In this document: positions 1 through 26,310 of the stretch, in pieces
Layout: each line of letters starts with the position of its first letter
How positions within the stretch are numbered: position 1 is the stretch's first letter
From: Eleginops maclovinus
Lineage: Eukaryota > Chordata > Actinopteri > Perciformes > Eleginopidae
Assembly (NCBI RefSeq): GCF_036324505.1
Contig: NC_086368.1
Location: forward strand, 7,012,016-7,076,015
Direction of reading: 5' to 3'
DNA: 64,000 bases
Translations under genes and position numbers: made by a program
The notes under the pieces: generated by a model
What the model was told of the DNA's origin: nothing
The model's input: only the letters and a program-made list of their open reading frames with translations
Databases searched by the model: none

Positions 1-3000
1 TCCTATTTTCTGAGCAACATGCTGATTTCCACCTTCTTTCAGCCTGTTTTACTGTCATTTTTCACTATCCTGCGGTGAGTTGGCAGTGTCCTCCCTTAGA
101 CAGTGAGACAGGTCTGTCTCACGCTCTCTCTTTTTTTCTATTTATTGCTCTCTCTCACTCCCTCTCTCTTTCTGTCCCAGCTGCAGAACAAATCCTGGCT
201 TTCCCTCACAGCTGTAAGCCTGTTCTGCTCAACACAACAGCCCTACGATCTGAGACACACAGAGAAATTAAACAGCCACACACACTTTCAGTTTCATTAC
301 ACTGCAGACACACACACAACTCTCCTGGAGCTCCTGCAGAACCAGAGGAAGAGAAAAAAGGGTGGAAGAATTTGGGCTCAAGTCCTGCCGCCACCTTCAA
401 ACTGCTGGTAAAGTAGAGCTAATGTCCGTCTGTCTGTCGCTTTAGCTCCTCCCCTCTCTGTCTATCTGCCTTGCAGGGTTTGTAAACAGCTGTTTCAGTT
501 CCTGTAGAAGTTCTAAAAACAACGTAACTTGAAGGATAACGTAAGAGCTTCAGTGCTCTTCCTGGTTTTGATACAGCGCTCCCTGACTTTCCTCTAAGCT
601 GATGATGTTCTGTGGTCAAAAAGAACATCAAGAAGAGGTTCTTTTTTAAACCTTGCTTTCACTTTAAAGAATTTAAAGAGGAAGATACACAAATAGATCA
701 TCATTTATTTTACGAGTTTGTTGAATGTGATTCACAACAGCAAAGTTATGCACGAGCCAACAAGGACCCGGTCTGCACCTGTGTCTACGAGACAGGATGA
801 GACACAAGCTCGAGGCCTTATAATGTGGAAGAAGAAATATTCTGCTCATTCTCAGGTTCATATAAGTATTTTGAGTCTCTACTGTGACATGTCTCCATGC
901 TTTAATGTTCAAAAAGCTCTTTTATGTTTCTCATTCTGCCTTTTCACCCTCTGTCTGAAACCAGAGCCCAGTCTGCTCTGATTGGTTAGCTGGACAGCTC
1001 TGTTGTGATGTGCCAACTGCTTAGATATGTCCCGCCCCTTAACCAATCATGTACAATGTTTTGGAGCGTTAGCCAATAGAAGTGCGAGTCTTACGTAATG
1101 ATGTCATTATGTTACGGAAGTAAACAAGGAGTCCAATGAAGGTGTTTCAGGCAGGGTGGAGTGTGGGAGAGAAACTCCCTCTGTAGGGAACTTTGGGATT
1201 TTAGCCTTTGCAGACCATTTACATACACTAAAACCTATACAACACACTACAGGAAAGGGAAAAACAAAAGCATAATAGAGCTCTCTCACCAGGAACAAAT
1301 TCCTTGATAGCAGAAGTCTCTCAGATGCACAGAACACAGACCTCATGAAGTCAGAGGACACGAGGCGAGTCTTTGTTGGTGCAGGTGTTTTAAGGTTAGA
1401 TTACTCCAGGCTTTATAAGCTCTTTTTCACTGCAGGATTTGACACACACAACGTGTATCCATTGTTTCTGGCCCTTCTTTTGTTTTTGGACTCTGCTCAG
1501 GAGGGGAAACTAAATGCAGGTTGCAGGTATTTAAGAGATTGGCGACACGGTTGTTGATCATAGATCTTTGTGCAGATGTGATTCCACATCACAGCAAGAA
1601 AACAGTTTAACTACTCCTGTATTCCTATTATAGAGCAGAATAAACAATACTTTAAACAACACGAACTGTTCATCCAACAAACACCCCTGGTTTGTCAAAC
1701 AAACATGAGGTGACCATTGATGGTCGGAGAGGACACTTAGAGTCGTCAGCAGTTATTCAACAGAGAAGCGGAGGAACTCTAACAGAAACAACACAGAGTT
1801 ACACAGAGCAGGAACGATTTAAACAAAGGAAAATAAAGTAAATCAAGATGCTGCAGCTACAAACAACTATGTAGTAGTTTGATGCTCTGGAGTGTATGAG
1901 TGGTCCTTAAATGTGTCATGTCTCATCTTTATTTTCTGAAACGGCTGATGTTGTCTTAAATGTGAGAGGTACACTTTTGTCTTTATAAGGTCTTCTAGTT
2001 TATGGTAGACATAAAGGCAGACCACAGTCTTTGAAAGTCATTTTAAGAGTTCCACAAAAGTCCAGCCATTAAGTGAAATACTGATGGGATCAATCAAAAC
2101 AAAACGTAGGCTTGAACACTGCCTGTGTTTCATTAAACTTCCCACAATCAGCTTCAGGTTGTTTTGATCCTCTGCTGTTTCTGCTGGACGTCTCTCCGTC
2201 TGAGCCTGCTCCTCCAGAAACTGAACGGCTGAGTATTTTCCATTTCTCCCCCCTCCCTCCTGTTTTCTCTCCCCTGTCTACTGTAGATGTAGATCTCTCT
2301 CTCTCTGTGACCCAGTCTGCACTGATCTCTGGTTTCTTATTGGCCAATTAGAGATGAGTTGGGAGGGTCTCAAGAGCGTCTGTGTGTTCATACTTCCAGT
2401 CTGTGGAGCTGCAGACCTAAGTTTAGCTTTCATCTTAAGGAAAATGTGAATGATTAAAAGAGAGAGCATGAGAGTATGCTAATGGAACATATGTGTGCTG
2501 CAGTCCTGGAAATAAATATTTTGAGCTATCATTTTGGATGTTGACAAAAAAGTTGTTTAACATTTTTTTAGAATGAAGTGTTCACGTTAAGTCATCGACA
2601 TTAGGCCCCAATTAAACTTTGCATCTCGAACACTCTTGTCTCCCTACTCACAATGTATCACTTCATTTACCTACATCACCACATTATGTTTAAGTGTTTA
2701 AACATAATGTGTAAAAAAAGCAATTTTACTGTTTATGCTCATTAAAATGCCTCTTTAGAGAATGAGTGAACGAGTACAAAGGGAAGAAATTATTCTTCTT
2801 TCTGGTAGAAACACACAGACAGAGAAAGTGCCACAAAAAGCTAGCAAAAAACTGTCTATGGTTTTAACTGATGTAGTCGTGTTTGTGTCCGTCTGATTGA
2901 TATAGGTCCAAATATTCGTGCTATATTTACCTTTGGTTTGGTCTTCAACAAATGTTTGGGCTCCATCCAAACAAATCAGAAGCTCATATGGTTTAACAGC

Positions 3001-3170
3001 ACTAACAGCTCCCATCACGCATTTGGGCACAGCTACAGCGCATGTATTATTGTTATTCAGGCTTATCCACAGAACGAGTTCAATCTGCTCCAACTATCAG
3101 GTGTGTGAAGGTGTGTGTTTGAATCAGATAACTGCTTTAATAATGACAGGACTGCTGTGTATAGACTAGT
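1..3170. other. Upstream flank of ecm2, no gene supported
   Basis: Short open frames on both strands look like chance; none shows a domain or splice context. The stretch holds a reverse-oriented copy of an interspersed repeat at about 885-1285. I could not find cenpp exons, which enclose this cluster in mammals. Confidence 0.5.
885..1285 (-). repeat. Interspersed repeat family 1, copy A
   Basis: Read on the - strand, this stretch matches about 20935-21910 (copy B, less its inserted transposon), and its inner part matches about 43340-43460 (copy C). Shared landmarks are TTTCCCTTTCCTGTAG, GTAAATGGTCTGCAAAG, CCTGAAACACC and CTAACCAATCAGAGCAGAC. No coding capacity is seen. It is probably a non-autonomous fish element, class unknown. 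Confidence 0.75.
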
Positions 3171-3171
3171 C

Positions 3172-3392
<221 letters not shown>

Positions 3393-3399
3393 ACCCCAG

Positions 3400-3463
3400 C
3401 AGAGGGATATATGAGGGCATGCATCAGCACTGACAGGTCTTATTGTCCAAGAAGCTGCTGCAG
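3400..3463 (+). promoter_or_regulatory. ecm2: Possible ecm2 promoter and non-coding first exon
   Basis: The first coding exon is preceded by a splice acceptor at 4040 (CTGCTCTGCAG), so a 5' untranslated exon must lie upstream. A TATA-like GATATATGA near 3406 is followed about 55 bases later by a good donor, CAG|GTAAAA, with the exon ending at 3463. This is the closest plausible first exon, but it is chosen by eye and transcripts could start elsewhere. Confidence 0.3.
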
Positions 3464-4042
3464 GTAAAAACCTCTGTCTCTTGTTTGGCTTTTTTTCTGC
3501 GAGTGGGAAACAACGTGGACCTGTCTGTTTGTTTCTGGATTTTGTTGTTGCTGCTGTGTTTGCAATACCTCTTCTTTAATTCACACATTTCAAGCTTGAC
3601 ATTTTTTTCTCTTCAGGATTTTGTGTGTTTAATGAGAGTTATGAGAAGACAGGAAATGAGGCGTGAGAGAGAAATGGGAAACTACCTGAACTCAAACCTT
3701 TTGCTGGATAATGTTAGCGCCTTTAACCCCAAGGTTATCGGTTACCCCAGCTTTACTAAATGTTTGATTTTCAACCTTAGCCATTGAGCGAAACACATGT
3801 TTAGTCTTTGACCTTTGAGTCTTTTTGTGAATCTTAACCTGCTAAGGAATTATTGAAGTCCAGGGCTGGGGGACAGGTTTTCTAGAAAAACCTGTTGACA
3901 TTTCTCAAAGTAAGGCTTTGACAGGTTTGGTACAAACACAGGATAAAAAAAATGTCCTCCATTTTTCCAGACATAGTGACGAAAACAGTGAGTTAAGGTT
4001 CTTGTGAGGAAACCTGAACATGGTCTGTGCTGCTCTGCAGGG

Positions 4043-17133
<13,091 letters not shown>

Positions 17134-17661
17134 CCACACAAAGGCAAAAAGACAATTGTGTAAAACCCCAGAAACACAGGGGGAAAATCATTTGAAAATA
17201 TTTTGTTATTTTGTTTATGTCCAAAAAAGAAGTCAAATCATAAAATAGGATATATTTCTCCTCCCTAGCTTCCTCTGACGCCATATTATTAAAACAACAC
17301 CCATAATCATAAGAAATCCCATGATGTACAGGTAGAACATGGGAAAATATATAATTCAACTGTCAAAACACAACTACTGCTGAGGTAGTTTTCCTTATGG
17401 GAATGAACTTCCCTGTCATATGCTTGGACCAAACCCTTACAAGCTGAAAAAAACCCAACTGATTTTACCTCTTCTTTGGCTCCAATACACTAATATGTTT
17501 TATGGTAAGTTGTTTTTCATATGGCTCACCTAAACCTGGTATGGAAATGCCAGAACACCTTAAAACTTTCTAAATCAAACCCGTCTGTCTGCTTTATTAA
17601 AATGTCAAACTCTCTAAAATGGAAAGACCTTATGCCCCATACACCGTAAAATGAAAATGCT

Positions 17662-17667
17662 AATAAA
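17662..17667 (+). terminator. ecm2: Candidate ecm2 polyadenylation signal
   Basis: An AATAAA hexamer lies about 530 bases after the ecm2 stop. Others occur further on, for example near 18377. Which one is used cannot be told from the sequence. Confidence 0.3.
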
Positions 17668-18404
17668 GAGAAATGGAAAGAATTCAATGAGGAGACCACA
17701 AACCAAACACATTATTTATAACGACCTCACCACCTTCATGTTCCATTTCTCAGCTCTATTTCTTCCAATGGCTTCTGTCATAAAAACTCTGACATGGAAA
17801 AGAGGAGTGGGATCACACGTGTGCCACATCCTTTGAGCTCTTTGTGTAAAAGATGAAGAGCAGCCTTCAAGGATTCATTTAAACTAAGTGCTGATGGGGA
17901 GACAATCCTTCCGACAGATAAAAAAAGACAGAAGATGTTAGTTCCTGTCTGCCAATTTCCTCCATCTTTCACACTCTTTATGTGCACTTAAGTTGATAGA
18001 AGCAGACGGCAACTAATTCCTCTTTTGATTAATACTACATCATCAGACGCATCGCGCATGTACTATCAGAATCTGTTGTGCTTCAATTACATACCCGTCA
18101 TTTTTTATTAACCATGTGATACGAGAGACATTGGACAGTGGTCACTCTTATAAGTACAGTAATATCTTGTATTCCACCGTGTCTCATTATGAAAAGGAGA
18201 CTAAGAAATGCAGATGTGGTGTTTATTAAGCCCCCAGGAGGTGTGTCGGACATTGAAACAAATTTTCGTAGTGGCCACTGGCCAAACGGTGGTACTACAA
18301 CTTCAGTGTCAGTCCGTGACGTCACTGGGCCCAAAAATAAATGTAACCATTGAATAACATTGGGAATGACACATCAATAAAAAATGCAAAATATATATTA
18401 TTTA

Positions 18405-18720
18405 ACTGAATCAACTACCCAGCTTTTTAAAGCCCTAAAAGTTATAAAATGCGCTAAAAAGAAGAATCCAGACTTATTTTTCTCTCTCCATTCTTTTGTC
18501 TGGGCCAAGATCAGTGGTGCTGGTGTGGATGGGAGGCGGGCATAAGGAAAACACAAGTGCGCATGCTTTATAGGCCCAGACACGGATCATTTTCTCTCGA
18601 TTCAGGCCATTTTGGCTTCTACTACACAATTTTCATATGAATGCAATCCCGACTTAAATGCTGTATCCATACTACTACATCCATGCTGTTTATGCCGTCT
18701 CAGCAGGTTTTCTCTTAACT
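18405..18720 (+). repeat. Interspersed repeat family 2, copy 1
   Basis: It shares an ordered set of words with 43490-43800: ATCAACTACCCAG, AATCCAG, CTC..CATTC, GGCCCAGA.ACGG, CTC..TTCAGGC.ATTT.GG and GTATCCA. The match is patchy, so it is an old or diverged pair. No coding potential is seen. Confidence 0.5.
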
Positions 18721-20934
18721 TCAATGGAGATAGGTCTGGCTATGCGGTCTGAGGAAACAACCCTCTAATGAATGTCTTTTAGATGTAGGAACTGGTGGCT
18801 CCAGAAGATATTTTTTTCCAACTGTAAATTACAATTCTAAAGTTTTCTTTGAATGACGTCCTCAGTGTTCTATGTTTATGCTTCACCCATCAACCTGTGT
18901 ATCTGCAGTATACTGTATTAATTACACAACATCAACACTGATCATGAATAAAAAGGCTTCTGCAGGTTCGAAGACATTTCATTGTGTACAAGAGAGTAAG
19001 AGGGGGATTAACCGCTTCGAAAAGCATCAACTGGAGGTACTGTTTGTCAAACAATTAAAAATGACAGCTACATTTAATAACTGTAATACATTTGCATCTC
19101 AAGATGTAGCCAAATTTCATCAGTTGTATGACAAGATGTAGATTTAATAAGTCACAGAGCATATACTATAGCTCAGCACAATGTTACAATGCAGAATTCA
19201 ATATAAAGCTCACCGGTTTTCATTTATGCCCTACATTGACTACAACAGATGAATAAGATAATAGCACAACTACGACAAAACCAGCAGCTGGTAGCGATGT
19301 TTCATGTGTTTTAATGTGCAATATCTTGTAAAAAACGAGAATATAAAGCCACAAATATTTTGTCTAGCCATGAGGGTCTTCAAGGGTCCCAACAAGAAAT
19401 CCGAACGGATACTTATTTTTTGAGGCTGAATCATATTTCTAAAAACCCTAATAGTGACTGCTAATATGACAAATGAAAAATATATATGTATGTATATATG
19501 TAAAATAGGAAAAATATATAAATAAACTATAACAAATCAAAATGAAAAAAATATATAAATCCTAAATATAAAATATTAAACATATAGTGCAAAATACTGT
19601 GAAGAAATATGTAGAGTATATCTGAATATCATTTGAAATTTAAGCTAATATAGAAATGTTATAAAGCATTATTGTAAACACTATAATAAATCAAAACAAT
19701 TATACAAAGAATATAAATATAGACAAGACGAAATATAAAACGTATATGACGAATTAGTGTGAAAAAAAATACAGCACAACTAAATTAAAAGTGGAAGACT
19801 ACTGTGTTGAAATGAGCAAAATAGTCATAGACCGTGCAGCCTCTTGATCTGAAAGCAGACTTTTTTAGAGAAAAAATCCAAGCAGTGATTCAGAGGTCTG
19901 GAACGAGGTTTAGCCTCATGTTTCCATCTGGAAGTCTGAAACTTGAGGTTTTCTTTTCAGGATTAGACACATGTTGACACTGAATGCAAATCCTAAACCT
20001 GTCTGAAGTCACATATCCAAACAGGATTATATTCCATTGAATATCCTGAGCCCATTTACAGTCTGCACATCCAGCACATCGAGGATAGTATTCATTTATT
20101 TTCTTGTTACCAAATTTACACCTCGGTCTTCAGGGGGGAGATGGAGCCATGCTGACTATTGAGAATGATTCATGATAACATGTGGTTATCTGGACATCAT
20201 TTTTCCTCTGCCCTCCTGCTATAAGTATTCAGTAGAAGCTGCAATTATCAGAACTGAAAGCCAACTTTATCATAATATTTTCCTCTGGAAGCCTGAGGTT
20301 TAGGATCAGTTACTTCAGTAGCAGACAGATCTGAAGGACGATTGGAACAGAAAAGCGAAACTGTTAGGAGGACAAAAACCTCAGGTCCTTCGTTGTAATG
20401 AGGGATATAATGGACAATAATATCTAGACAGTAATACTTCATAAACTCAAAGAAGGAGAGCAATACAACTAAAATATCAGTAATGTCTGATCACTTTCTA
20501 GATGTTGGCAGAGGACATCCTTCTTCAGCTAAAAAAACATTCTTGCAATGAGCCGAAGCACAGAGATCAGACATTGTCCTGGTCCAAAAGAAAAAGTTCT
20601 TCTTGTTTGCCAACGTGAACAGCTGCTGCATCTATCAGTATCACATATCAAACACACAATGCATCCATCTAATGCTCATTAGTCACATAAACTCTGCAAT
20701 GCTTCTACTCTTCTCCGGTGAAGGCTTAAGGCTCAAGGTAATAAAGAGGTTATGTACTCAGCAGACATTTCATCCGGAGAAAATAATTAATAAAAGGTTG
20801 GACCCTGATTCACATCTATAGCAGGCTGAATCACTTCAGGATGTATTTGGTTTATTGTCATGTGGGACTAATTTTTGGAGTTTTGAGATCATTGACAAGA
20901 TATGAAAGGAAGGCTCAATTCTAAATATGAAAGT

Positions 20935-21910
20935 CATATTAAAGTTATGCTTTTTGGGGTTTTCCCATTCCCTGTAGTCTATAGGTTTTTATGCATGTAA
21001 ATGGTCTGTAAGGACCATGATCCTAACGTTCCTCCAGAGGGAGTTTTCTTTCCCATTCCATCAGGTGAAAATAATAAATAAATGCCTGACTGAAACGCCT
21101 CCATTGGACTTGTTTGTTTAATTCTGTTAGATGGTGATATCACTATGTAACATTGTGACGTACACTGCCTGGCCCAAATAATTGTGACATGGACCGCCTT
21201 TAGCTTTAATTACAGCACGCATTCGCTGTGGCATCGTTTCCATAAGCTTCTGCAACGTCACAACATTTATTTCTGTCTTGCATTAATTTTTCGCCAAGAT
21301 CTTGTATTGATGACGGGACATTCGGACCACTGTGCAAAGTCTTCTCCAGCACATCCCAAAGACTCTCAATCAGGTTCAGGTCTGGACTCTGTGGTGGCCA
21401 ATCCATGTGTGAAAATGATGTCTCATGCTCCCTGAACCACTCTTTCACAATTTGAGCCGGATGGATCCTGGCATTGTCATCTTGGAACATACCTGTGCCA
21501 TCAGGGAAGAAAACAACCATTGATGGAATAACCTGGTCCTTCAGTATATCAGCTCAGTCAGCTGACCTCATTCTTTGGGCACGTTGCTGAACCTAGACCA
21601 GACTAACTGCAGCAACCCCAGATCATAGCACTGCCCCCACAGGCCTGTGACTTTTTTTTTGGCCGGGCAGTGTATGTCACACTTGCATTTCCTTTGGCTA
21701 GTGGTCCAACACATTGTACGCGATGAACTACACAGCGGGACCACTTTAAGCGGTTTACGCGTCACAACAGAGCCAGCCAGCTAACCAATCAGAGCAGACT
21801 GGGCTCTGGTTTCAGACAGAGGGTGACAAGAGGTGCTGCAGAATAGGCAGCATGAGACAAATAAAGAGCTTTTTAAACTTTAGAGTATGTAAACATGTCA
21901 CATTAAAAAT
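20935..21910 (+). repeat. Interspersed repeat family 1, copy B, split by a transposon
   Basis: 20935-21160 and 21675-21910 together match the reverse complement of copy A (885-1285). The break between the two halves is exactly the Tc1-like element at 21163-21672, so the transposon landed inside an existing repeat. Confidence 0.8.
21163..21672 (-). mobile_element. Internally deleted Tc1/mariner-type transposon
   Basis: Ends are CACTGCCTGGCC and GGCCGGGCAGTG in inverted orientation, flanked by TA on both sides (21161-21162 and 21673-21674), the target duplication of the Tc1/mariner superfamily. On the - strand 21520-21206 encodes the C-terminal part of a transposase ([18 protein letters not shown], then [19 protein letters not shown]), with the second catalytic Asp and the final Glu of the DDE triad. 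The N-terminal DNA-binding half is absent, so it cannot move itself. Confidence 0.92.
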
Positions 21911-24900
21911 GCACAAAATACAAATGTTTGTACTTGAGCTTAAAGCTTCCAAGCAGAAGGATATGAAATATTTAAAATGCCTTAAGTAAAATAAATCAAG
22001 TGAAAGTGTTGTAACCATTACCTGTGTCAAAATTCAATGAAAAACACGTTAAAAAAATGGGAAATAAGTTTACATCAATTACTTTAGTTCGTTTATTTGA
22101 TAATCTAGATTGTCCTACCTTGCAGCCCATTAGAGATAGTCAAATAAAACTGAAAAAATGCTCTTTAATTGACACGGTCATCATCTATAAGCGCAAATAT
22201 CCACTGACAATGGGCCATGATTACTCCATTTTAAGAGTTTATGTGATGGAAACTTCTAAAGCAATGGCAACGAAACGCAGACAGACACGGGGAGAGCTGG
22301 AACTTAGATGGCAAATACTGAGTTTATTCTGAAGTTAACGGCCAGAGAATTGACGAGACATTTATTGTAGCCAAGAGTTGACAGAGCGGTTGCCCGACCA
22401 ATTCTGAAGAATCCTAGCTGTAGGAAGAGGTTTTAACTAGTTCCAAGTGGGTAATCAACATTCTTCAAGCGCCAGACTAAATAAAAGCGGACACTAAGTC
22501 TAACTAAAACTGCAATGTAGGTCAATATAATATGCGTATGAGAGCAGCTAGAGCCAGATAAACTGGTGCCCAGCTGTTCCAAAACAATAAAACCTGTCAT
22601 AGGTCAGCATGAGCCTACCAACAATACTGGTAGAGTATTGTTAACAACAAAGAGCCCAAACTGCCTCTTCTTAAGGGAGATTACAGCAACCCGAAGGCCA
22701 AAGAACTATGCCATGGGAATAGAGACAGCGGAAGAAGAAAATGATGAACAAGGTCAAAGGTTAAACACCTAAGTAAAATATTCCCTAACAGGAAACATCA
22801 ATTTTTTCTGGAGCTGTATATGTAGGTTATTCAGCCCATGGACTGGGACTAAGTCCCTGTGTTTACTGTATAAAATGCATCATGTACTTCTGGAATCTGA
22901 GCTTCTGCACAATATTTATATCACCATCATGATCTTTAGGTGGACTCATGTTGAGTTACCGTCATGGTGAAGTCGACGTGAAGGCTTTGTAGCACTCAGC
23001 AGCAGGTAACACCCTAAGACCATGTCAGTGCTCTAACAAAATGTTTCCTGGCAAAAATAGGCCCCGAAAAAGCAATAAACACAACATCAGCGCTGAGGCA
23101 ATTCCTTGGCATGGTTGCCCTGCAAGTTGCCCTGGTGACTAACAGCATTTAAAAGGTTCAGATGGAGGAAATGTTTTTCAACATAAGAAGCTCCATCACA
23201 GACGTCTGAAGGGTTGGAAAGTATGAGATTCTGATTGAACAGACATCGTGACCGCCTCCCATCAAGAGCCCAGACCATCTCCTATCAGGAATTAATCTCT
23301 GAACTGTAATATGCAGTTTGAAAACTGTGATTCCAACAATTACGCCATAAATTCTTTCAGTACCACAAACCAGTTTCCGTCTTCAGACTGTTGAAGCTGC
23401 AGTTTGAGGTTTCCATTCACAAGATTCTTGAGAACAGACATAAAAAATTGTTGATGTCTTAATGATTCATTATTTATGCTTTGCAAATCAGAAATGTATA
23501 TCTTTTTTATTTTAAGCTTTTTACCAGATTTGACCAGTAAAGACTAATTTACAGACAAGCTTTTTCAAGAGTCCAGGCCAGGTCAGCTAACAATGACAGT
23601 GAGATATATACAAACAACTTTAAGAAAGGGAACACCAAAATATACTACAAAGTAATAATAAAAAATATAAAATTCAATCTCCGATTATGAAAGGGATCAC
23701 ATCACAAAACAACATGAGTAACTTTAAAACAACTGAACCAAGAAAACTAGGACCATTCTAGAACCTTCAATACATCCCTAATAATCAAATAATAAAACAC
23801 AGACCTTTCTTTCTAGTTGCATTAAAGCCTGGACTCAAATCTCAGAATCAAACCCAAAACCTTTTGATTACAAAAGACATTCATACTGATGACATATGGC
23901 AATGAGGTTAATCAGTGAAGAAGAGTGACAGCAAAATAGTTTGCTGTGTTTTTGATTTATTCAGTCTTCTGGAACTAGAAAACTAGAAGACTAAAGGAAG
24001 AACATCAAAAAATACTTTTGCCTAAGACCTATGTTTATGAATTTGTCTTCAAAGAGTATGTTGAACATGAGATGATCATTTAACCAGATCTCTGATGGAT
24101 TGGAAAATATGGTTTTTCCAAGAAGATGCACTGAAACCAGAACACAGTCCATTTGGGTTTGTCTGACTGCCAGACCAGTGCATATTTAGATAGCCTGCTG
24201 TAAACTGTGCTCAGCTCAGCAGAAAATAGCAGCACCGAATGGAAAAAAGGAATAGTATACGGATAAACCCGTGAGGAAACAAGCTCCTGTTAGCTTTTCC
24301 ATTCCTGGGAGGTATTTCTGCCTCAAAGGTAAAGATTGAGGCTCTCGTGTTGTGCCTTGTTAAGACTCATCATGCAGAACACAACACAGAACATATGATG
24401 TGGACTGCAAGCATCATCTCAGTTTGACTCCTGCTAATCCTTTCCAGTTAACAAAGAAATGTATACAAAGACAAACAAAGCCACCAGTTCTTACTCACTA
24501 TTCCGGTAAGTTGAATAACCTTATGTCTGAAGACTCACTGGCTTTTTGTATTGGTTAAAGTAAAGTCACAGTTTCATCGAGACGTGAGAAGAGCATTGCA
24601 GAATGATGAACAGTGCTTGGTGATACTGGTTGGTGTTGATGTGAATGTTTGCGTGATCTTCAAACTACAGAGGGTTGATTGTGACTTAAGTGTCTCTTCT
24701 GGCCCCCTTACAGTCAAGACTGAGGCCAAAACTGTTATTTATCTCATATCGTGCCTTACTTCAGTGGATCATAACATATGGGGTACTGAAATAGTTACTT
24801 TTCTATGGATGTCAGTTTGTGAGCCACAACAAACGCCAAAATGTGGTCTGCAACAGGCTAGGGTATGCTTGTGTTTTTTGGATTGCGGATTAAGCTCTGA

Positions 24901-24986
24901 AATGTCTATATTTGTTTCCTAACTTTGATTGGATCATTGTTTTAGAGAGTGTTGCATCTTCTTTTTAGGCTGACATTTGAAAATAC
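21911..24986. other. Intergenic, no gene seen
   Basis: Short chance open frames only. At 22796-22818 TTTTTTCTGGAGCTGTA resembles an end of the MITE family found intact at 24987-25208. Nothing else is recognised. Confidence 0.45.
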
Positions 24987-25208
24987 AGCTCCGGAAAAAA
25001 TTAAGAGACCACTCCAAAAGTTTCTTAAATCTTTATCTTTAAATGTATGGCAGTCATTCCAGTGTCTGTTGAATTCCAACACAGAGAAATGTTGTCAGTA
25101 GTTTATAGAATACAATCCAAAAAACAAATTATTTATCTCAAAGACATACCTATAAATAATAAAACAAGAGAAAATAATAATGCGGTCTTTTGATTTTTTC
25201 CGCGGCTG
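24987..25208. mobile_element. Small MITE-like inverted-repeat element
   Basis: It starts CAGCTCCGGAAAAAATTAAG and AGACCAC and ends with the near reverse complement, GCGGTCTTTTGATTTTTTCC followed by GCGGCTG. The left end is preceded by TA; the right flank is mutated. About 220 bp, no coding. Ends of this kind are common on fish Tc1/mariner-type non-autonomous elements. Confidence 0.7.
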
Positions 25209-26150
25209 AATATTTTAGCATGATCATTTTTGGGATAAATAAGAAAAAAGGGTTCATTCATCTTTCAACCTTAAATATATTCTGCTACCTGATGACAAGC
25301 ACACCGACATCTCCTTCTGTTAATTGCTTGCTAGTTAAGATGAATTAAAGGTTTTTAATCGATGTAAATTTCTCACAATATTATTTGTGTGAACAGATCA
25401 TCAATCCATGTGTAATGGAAATAGTATTTGTAGATATCAATTCTACGCACGTGGAATCCGGGAACATCGTGTTCCAGATGGAAAATGGCATATAGTGACA
25501 TATAGATTTCAGTTTGGACCAGCAGAAAGGTTGCCTTAAAAAAAATCTGAATTGAAAATGACTGCTAAATATATATGTTTTGAGTAAATATATGTTTCTG
25601 CATTTGTGGAAGGTAATTGACAGTTACACATTATACATAACCAAATAACCTGTTCACACAAATCATTTCTATCTACCTCTATAGCCCATGTTTGAGGGAG
25701 TAAGTTATTATAAAGCTGGATGAAGGAATTACATGATATTAATTTCTTCCAGGGCTGGCTTCCCTCCATCCTAACAGTTGTTGTTTCACTAAGACAACAC
25801 CAACAGCTGCTGTACAGTCCCACTGTCCCTGTTTGCCCCAGTGCCAACAGGCCTTGGTGTAGGAACCATTCATGTCGAGGTAAAATATTTTATATGGCAC
25901 CAAGCCGTGAGGGGAGGGGTGGCGACAGACCTACCAGTTTGTTCTATATAAAAACTTCAGGAGTCTGAAGCTAATGATCCTGGCATGACTTCAAAGCTCC
26001 TGAAGAAAAGTAAAACCCTAACACTGGCGTTCCAGCTGTAGACCCAGAGATGTACAGACGGTGTGATCACTGAGTGACGAGCTCTTCACTGAAACTCAAC
26101 CTCTCACCCTAACAGCGTGGGTTTTCCGTCAGTGGGGGTGTTCTGGGGGC
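25209..26150. other. Intergenic, upstream of aspn
   Basis: No repeat or gene recognised. It may contain aspn control sequence. Confidence 0.35.
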
Positions 26151-26152
26151 CG

Positions 26153-26310
26153 TTTTTAAAAAAAAAATTCTAGTGAGAGGGGTGATGCTGTTCTCCGTTC
26201 ACTGGGAATGTATTGACTGAGGATCCAAAGCTCAGCCTTCCAGCTGGACCCTGCTGCTGCTGCTGCTCTGCTCACTGCACGGGGTTTAAACCAGGACACA
26301 AACACCTGAG
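26153..26310 (+). promoter_or_regulatory. aspn: Candidate aspn promoter and non-coding first exon
   Basis: TTTTTAAAAAAAA near 26153 could serve as a TATA-like box. The following GC-richer stretch (CTGCTGCTGCTGCTCTG) ends at CACCTGAG|GTAGGA, a good donor at 26310. A non-coding first exon far upstream of the ATG exon is the usual asporin layout. Selected by eye; alternatives cannot be excluded. Confidence 0.4.

Larger units (their letters stand above)
17134..20930. other. Intergenic, ecm2 3' side
   Basis: It begins with the ecm2 3' untranslated region, whose end is undefined. About 18405-18720 holds a repeat related to 43490-43800. The stretch 19440-19800 is very AT-rich with many TATATA words. 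No gene is supported. Confidence 0.45.
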
